A stretch of 64,000 bases of DNA from Seonamhaeicola sp. S2-3 (GTDB taxonomy: Bacteria; Bacteroidota; Bacteroidia; Flavobacteriales; Flavobacteriaceae): assembly GCF_001971785.1 (NCBI RefSeq), contig NZ_CP019389.1, positions 817,001 through 881,000 of the forward strand, written 5' to 3'. This document shows positions 60,421-64,000 of this stretch, in pieces. The notes below the pieces were generated by a model. That model did no database searches and was not told where the DNA came from. It saw only the letters and a list, made by a program, of their open reading frames with translations. The position numbers and the translations under genes are program-made. Position 1 is the stretch's first letter. Each line of letters begins with the position of its first letter.

Positions 60421-60864
60421 TTAATCTGCACAAACTAGATATAAATAATAAAACCCGTCATAAGAATACATTTTCTTGCCAGGCGCTTTTACCCTTTTGT
60501 TTTGGATTAATACTGGTTGTGAAACCAAATACTTTGCTATGTAATATTCTTCTAAATACGAAACAAAATCTTTGCTTGTGGATTTATAAAGCAGATACAT
60601 ATAATGATAGTCATTTCTATAATCCTTTTGGTCGGTTCTTATATAAGAATCTCCTGTTTTTCCAATCTTAAAATTACTATTATGGTGAGAAATGATAATG
60701 TTTATAACTTTAGTAATCTTGGTTTTAACACCTTGATTAATACGCCCGTGTTGACACCAAGAAGATTCTATTACAGGTTTAGTTCCAGACCAGAAGTTTT
60801 TCCAAAACTTATCCCATTCTGTTTCAGTTTCGGACAAGTGAGGTCTTTTGGATTTTGCACACAT
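60421..60864 (-). CDS. Hypothetical protein, possibly GIY-YIG-like
   Basis: 147 residues, basic. The segment INIIISHHNSNFKIGKTGDS, then YMYLLYKSTSKDFVSYLEEYYI, recalls the GIY-YIG nuclease core (KIGKT with a later Glu in a helix), although the first Tyr motif is unclear. Trp-rich N-terminus (WDKFWKNFWSG). Encoded convergently to the NACHT gene. The function is open; it may be a nuclease or an unrelated cargo protein. Confidence 0.5.
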   Translation of the reverse strand: MCAKSKRPHLSETETEWDKFWKNFWSGTKPVIESSWCQHGRINQGVKTKITKVINIIISHHNSNFKIGKTGDSYIRTDQKDYRNDYHYMYLLYKSTSKDFVSYLEEYYIAKYLVSQPVLIQNKRVKAPGKKMYSYDGFYYLYLVCAD

Positions 60865-61020
60865 ATTAAATTATTTAAAAACGAATATAAACAAATCATT
60901 TATCCATTCTAGTGATAGATTCGAAAAATAATATTCTTATGCAGTCTTTGCTACAAATATTAACACATAAAAACAAAACAATTATTTTCTAAAATCTACA
61001 ATTCACTCATTAAAAAATTT

Positions 61021-62178
61021 TCACACAATACGTAGATAAGCATTTTTTCCTTTTGGTATTGAAGCAATTTTAGTTTCCTCCCTATGTAAAACATCTTTTA
61101 ATTTCCCCATATCCTTACTTATTTTCTTTTCAACTACTCTGGCATACCTCTGAGTAGTCGACAATTTAGTGTGCCCTAATAGTTTAGACACCGTTTCAAA
61201 TGGGACATCGTTAAGCAAAGTAATCGTTGTTGCAAAGGTATGCCTGGCTACATGGAACGTCAAATGCTTATTAATACCTGCTACAGTTGCAATGGTTTTC
61301 AGATATTTATTTACCTTCTGATTGGAAATTACGGGTAAAAGTCTGTTTTGGTTAACTTGGTTTGGATAATTAGCATAACGCTCCAAGACTTCTTTGGCTT
61401 GGGATAACAAAGGGACTTTTACTGTTGTTTTGGTTTTCTTTCGCTTGATATCAATCCATAAATCACCATCAACACCTTCTACTATATCATCCTTTTTAAG
61501 CAATTCAACCTCGGTATAGGTTAGACCTGTATAACAAGAAAACATGAACAAATCCCTTACAAGTAGCAAACCTGGCTCCTTTAATTTAACTGACCTTAAC
61601 TTGTTCAGCTCCTTTAATTCCAGAAAAGCGCTGTCATAATCATCATACCTTAAACTATACAGATTAAAGGGATTAGTAGTAAAGCACCCAAACTTAACAG
61701 CAATGTTGATGAGCTTTTGAAAGCGCTCCATATGCTTCATAACACCGTTATTATTTAATGGCTGTGAAGACCTTAGCGGTTTACAGGTTCTTAAATAATT
61801 TTCAAAATCTACAATAAAGAGGTAATCGATAAAATTCAACTGGATATCACTGGTTTTATATTGGTGTTCTATAAACCGTTTAAGATACTTTTCCGTTGCT
61901 CCATAGTTCTTTAAAGTGCCTTGTGATAATTTTGGAGCTTCAACTTCCTTGTGGTAGATTATAATATCGGATAGCTTATCAAAAGTCTTATCCTTTCCCA
62001 AATAACGGAGTTTAATTTTTTGGGAAGTTATGGGGCGACCTTCAGAATAGAGTTGTCTATGGCAATCCATTAAATCGGCATAAACATCATCCAGATACAA
62101 GTTTATACTCTGTGCGCCCTTAACCCGTGAATTAAGTCTTGAAGATTCCGAACACCAATGGGTTTCCAAGGTTGTACG
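61021..62178 (-). pseudogene. IntDOT-like tyrosine integrase, 5' end cut off by IS
   Basis: The open frame from 62178 leftwards reads RTTLETHWCSESSRLNSRVK and so on, with the core-binding domain (YGATEKYLKRFIEH...FENYLRTC) and a complete catalytic domain: HVARHTFAT (HxxR) and LLGHTKLSTTQRYARV (His and nucleophile Tyr). The Arg I position is Thr (TGLTYTEV), as substitutions there are known in IntDOT. The first 40-50 residues (arm-binding domain) are missing because the frame meets the IS end at 62179. A TTG at 62169 could start a shortened protein. It is probably the integrase of the transfer-gene element; without the arm domain, integration and excision should fail. Confidence 0.85.
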
Positions 62179-62239
62179 GGATCAATCTCAAAAGTTGGGT
62201 CTAAAGAGAAAAATAATTTTCTTTGTACTTTAAATTATA

Positions 62240-62626
62240 TTGATGAATAAAGACACTGAGTTATCCTTGTTAAGTTTAATATTACCAGAAGGAATATTAG
62301 AGTATTTTGATATTGTTGGATTCGATAAGAAGCCTATAAAGCATGTTTTATATGAGAACCGTCTAACGATATATTTGGAGGAGAAAAAACAAATACCATC
62401 TAAGTACAAGGATTGCAAGTATAAAGCCAGTGGCTTCATGGAGCCTCGAATAATCGAGGATTATCCCGTTCGAGACAATCTACTATCATTAAATCTTAAA
62501 CGAAGGCGTTGGGACGTTCTACTTGATAAAAAGAGGATTAAAGTAAGTCGTGAATGGGATGAATTTATTGCACAGGGAACTCGAATATCAAAAGAGTTTG
62601 CTGCTTTTTTAAAAGAAATCGACTGA
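62240..62626 (+). CDS. ISAon1 transposase N-terminal ORF
   Basis: 128 residues ending AAFLKEID, with the small N-terminal ORF pattern of ISAon1 elements (LPEGILEYFDIVGFDKKPI, YLEEKKQIPSKYK, GFMEPRIIEDYPVRD). It probably forms the zinc-finger-free DNA-binding part. The next frame, in +1 relation, opens at 62613 and codes for DNTALSSQQLGRQYG before the ATG at 62670. Confidence 0.8.
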   Translation: MMNKDTELSLLSLILPEGILEYFDIVGFDKKPIKHVLYENRLTIYLEEKKQIPSKYKDCKYKASGFMEPRIIEDYPVRDNLLSLNLKRRRWDVLLDKKRIKVSREWDEFIAQGTRISKEFAAFLKEID

Positions 62627-62669
62627 CAATACTGCTCTGAGCAGCCAACAACTTGGGCGCCAGTATGGT

Positions 62670-63605
62670 ATGTCCGGAAAGAGGCTTCAAAGACATTATA
62701 AGGATCACTTAAGTGATTTTAAGCAATGGGAGCATAAGAGTCATGCTAAACAGTGGCTTGTTTTCCCTGAAAACTTAGGTTCTTATTTATCCATTGATGA
62801 GACAGCGCTGTCCAAGGGAGAGCTCTATACCATCATTACCAATAAGAAGGCCAAAGGAAAGAAAGGGGCTTTAGTTGGGATATTCCACGGAACTAAAGTG
62901 GAGCCTATTATCGAACAACTCTTGAAGATCCCAGCAAAGAAGCGTGCTAAAGTGAAAGAGATCACCTTAGACATGGCTAACTCTATGAAAACGATCTCCA
63001 CTAAATGTTTCCCGAAAGCCATCCAAGTAACAGACAGGTTCCATGTACAGAAGCTGGCAATAGAGGCGCTCCAAGATCTTCGTATCAAATACCGATGGGA
63101 AGCTTTGGATCAAGAAAATGAACAGATAAAGCTATCTAGAGCTGCCGACAAAGAATTTAAACCTGTAACTTTTTCTAATGGTGATAGCTCAAAACAACTC
63201 CTGGCCAGGAGTAGATATCTACTGTATAAATCCCCAGATAAATGGACTCCAAATCAGAAAGAGAGGGGACAGATATTGTTTAATGAATACCCAGAATTAA
63301 AGAAAGCTTATGGACTTGTTCAAGGCTTGAGGAATATTTTTAACCAAGCCATAGATATTAAAGTAGCTTACACCAAACTAGCCCACTGGTACAAAGATGT
63401 AGAGGAGTCTGGATTTAAGAGCTTCCAAACGGTAGCCAATAGTATTACTTTAAATTACCGCTCTGTACTCAACTATTTTATAAACAGAAGTACTAATGCT
63501 TCAGCTGAATCCTTTAATGCCAAAGTAAAGGCTTTTAGATCTCAATTTAGGGGAGTCAGGAATACGGAATACTTCTTATATCGCTTGATTAAATTATATT
63601 CTTAA
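62670..63605 (+). CDS. ISAon1 transposase, DDE catalytic ORF
   Basis: 311 residues. Catalytic residues: Asp in YLSIDETALS, Asp in IQVTDRFHVQKL and Glu in TNASAESFNAKVKAFR, the ISL3-type DDE layout. The reading frame is open upstream to 62613, and the residues there (SSQQLGRQYGMSGKRLQRHY) complete a helix-turn-helix. The protein may therefore be translated from an earlier start or by frameshift from the preceding ORF. Confidence 0.88.
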   Translation: MSGKRLQRHYKDHLSDFKQWEHKSHAKQWLVFPENLGSYLSIDETALSKGELYTIITNKKAKGKKGALVGIFHGTKVEPIIEQLLKIPAKKRAKVKEITLDMANSMKTISTKCFPKAIQVTDRFHVQKLAIEALQDLRIKYRWEALDQENEQIKLSRAADKEFKPVTFSNGDSSKQLLARSRYLLYKSPDKWTPNQKERGQILFNEYPELKKAYGLVQGLRNIFNQAIDIKVAYTKLAHWYKDVEESGFKSFQTVANSITLNYRSVLNYFINRSTNASAESFNAKVKAFRSQFRGVRNTEYFLYRLIKLYS

Positions 63606-63637
63606 AATGGTAAAAACCCAGATTTTGGACTTGATCC

Positions 63638-64000
63638 ACTAAAGTGGAGCCTATTATCGAACAACTCTTGAAGATCCCAGCAAAGAAGCGTGCTAAAGTG
63701 AAAGAGATCACCTTAGACATGGCTAACTCTATGAAAACGATCTCCACTAAATGTTTCCCGAAAGCCATCCAAGTAACAGACAGGTTCCATGTACAGAAGC
63801 TGGCAATAGAGGCGCTCCAAGATCTTCGTATCAAATACCGATGGGAAGCTTTGGATCAAGAAAATGAACAGATAAAGCTATCTAGAGCTGCCGACAAAGA
63901 ATTTAAACCTGTAACTTTTTCTAATGGTGATAGCTCAAAACAACTCCTGGCCAGGAGTAGATATCTACTGTATAAATCCCCAGATAAATGGACTCCAAAT
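63638..64000 (+). mobile_element. Second, 5'-truncated copy of the ISAon1-type element
   Basis: 63638-64000 matches 62892-63254 base for base as far as I can compare, with a constant offset of 746. It begins exactly where the first copy's right inverted repeat ends, in the middle of the transposase gene, and continues past the window. It lacks the left terminal repeat and start. It is either a rearranged tandem copy or a mis-assembly. Confidence 0.85.

Larger units (their letters stand above)
62179..63637 (+). mobile_element. ISAon1-type (ISL3-like) insertion sequence
   Basis: About 1.46 kb. The ends GGATCAATCTCAAAAGTTGGGT (left, from 62179) and the complement of ACCCAGATTTTGGACTTGATCC (right, to 63637) are imperfect inverted repeats sharing GGATCAA, CAAAA and TGGGT blocks. 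It carries two transposase reading frames. It interrupts the integrase at 62178 and abuts a second partial copy at 63638. Confidence 0.75.

Noticed and set aside
63589-63834. 81-residue minus-strand frame at the IS junction
   Set aside because: Antisense shadow of the transposase gene, identical to one at 62825-63088 because of the IS duplication.
1-64000. rRNA, complete tRNA genes or CRISPR arrays
   Set aside because: I looked for them by eye and saw only the tRNA 3' fragment at 1283-1301; a covariance-model scan would be the decisive test.

Overview
The window comes from a member of the Bacteroidota, most likely a marine or soil Flavobacteriia. The evidence is SusC/SusD genes, a Bacteroides-type tra operon (traE-F-G-I-J-K-M-N), RteC proteins, IntDOT-like tyrosine recombinases, DUF6520 and MauE proteins, and TAnnTTTG promoter elements. 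It is almost entirely mobile or accessory DNA. Base composition is mosaic: about 1-21 kb is AT-rich, 21.5-56.6 kb is clearly GC-richer (with one AT-rich insert at 36.2-37.6 kb), and 57-64 kb is AT-rich again.

Left part (1-21 kb). A tyrosine integrase runs off the left edge. Next to it are arm-site-like repeats and the 3' end of a tRNA-Pro-like gene, a probable attachment site. There follow IS remnants, small unknown genes, a tandem universal stress protein, a patatin/beta-barrel outer-membrane protein, a Kdo/WaaP-type kinase and an AraC-regulated TolC-HlyD-MFS efflux operon ending in a short-chain dehydrogenase. Then come a truncated conjugative coupling protein, a Cys-rich peptide resembling a RiPP precursor beside an S41 peptidase, a complete IS21-family element, XRE repressor remnants and a small XRE protein.

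Central part (21.5-36 kb). A SusC-SusD-zinc metalloprotease operon points to peptide or protein capture. An opposed group encodes DUF6520, a MauE/DoxX membrane protein, a PAS-AraC regulator and a DUF7793-like protein. An 800-residue alpha-oxoamine synthase fused to a GNAT domain and an RteC regulator follow. A plasmid-like control module (excisionase-type HTH, winged-helix protein, DnaC-like ATPase) comes next.

Transfer part (36-56.6 kb). An AlbA_2 regulator and an amidase precede the type IV secretion genes traE to traN. Inside the element sits a translesion mutagenesis cassette (Y-family polymerase, DnaE-like polymerase, SRAP protein) transcribed divergently from a LexA-like S24 repressor, with a palindromic operator between them. 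The coupling protein, DUF5712 relaxase, BfmA-type accessory protein, RadC and SSB complete the mobilisation module.

Right part (57-64 kb). The most striking gene is a solitary 957-residue NACHT ATPase with an N-terminal restriction-endonuclease-like region and a C-terminal TOPRIM domain, a candidate anti-phage defence protein. After it come a possible GIY-YIG protein, an IntDOT-like integrase whose 5' end has been cut off by an ISAon1-type (ISL3-like) element, and a second, 5'-truncated identical copy of that IS running off the right edge. The simplest reading is an integrative conjugative element whose integrase has been broken by an IS, carrying metabolic, mutagenic and defensive cargo, next to a second integrase-bearing element at the left edge.
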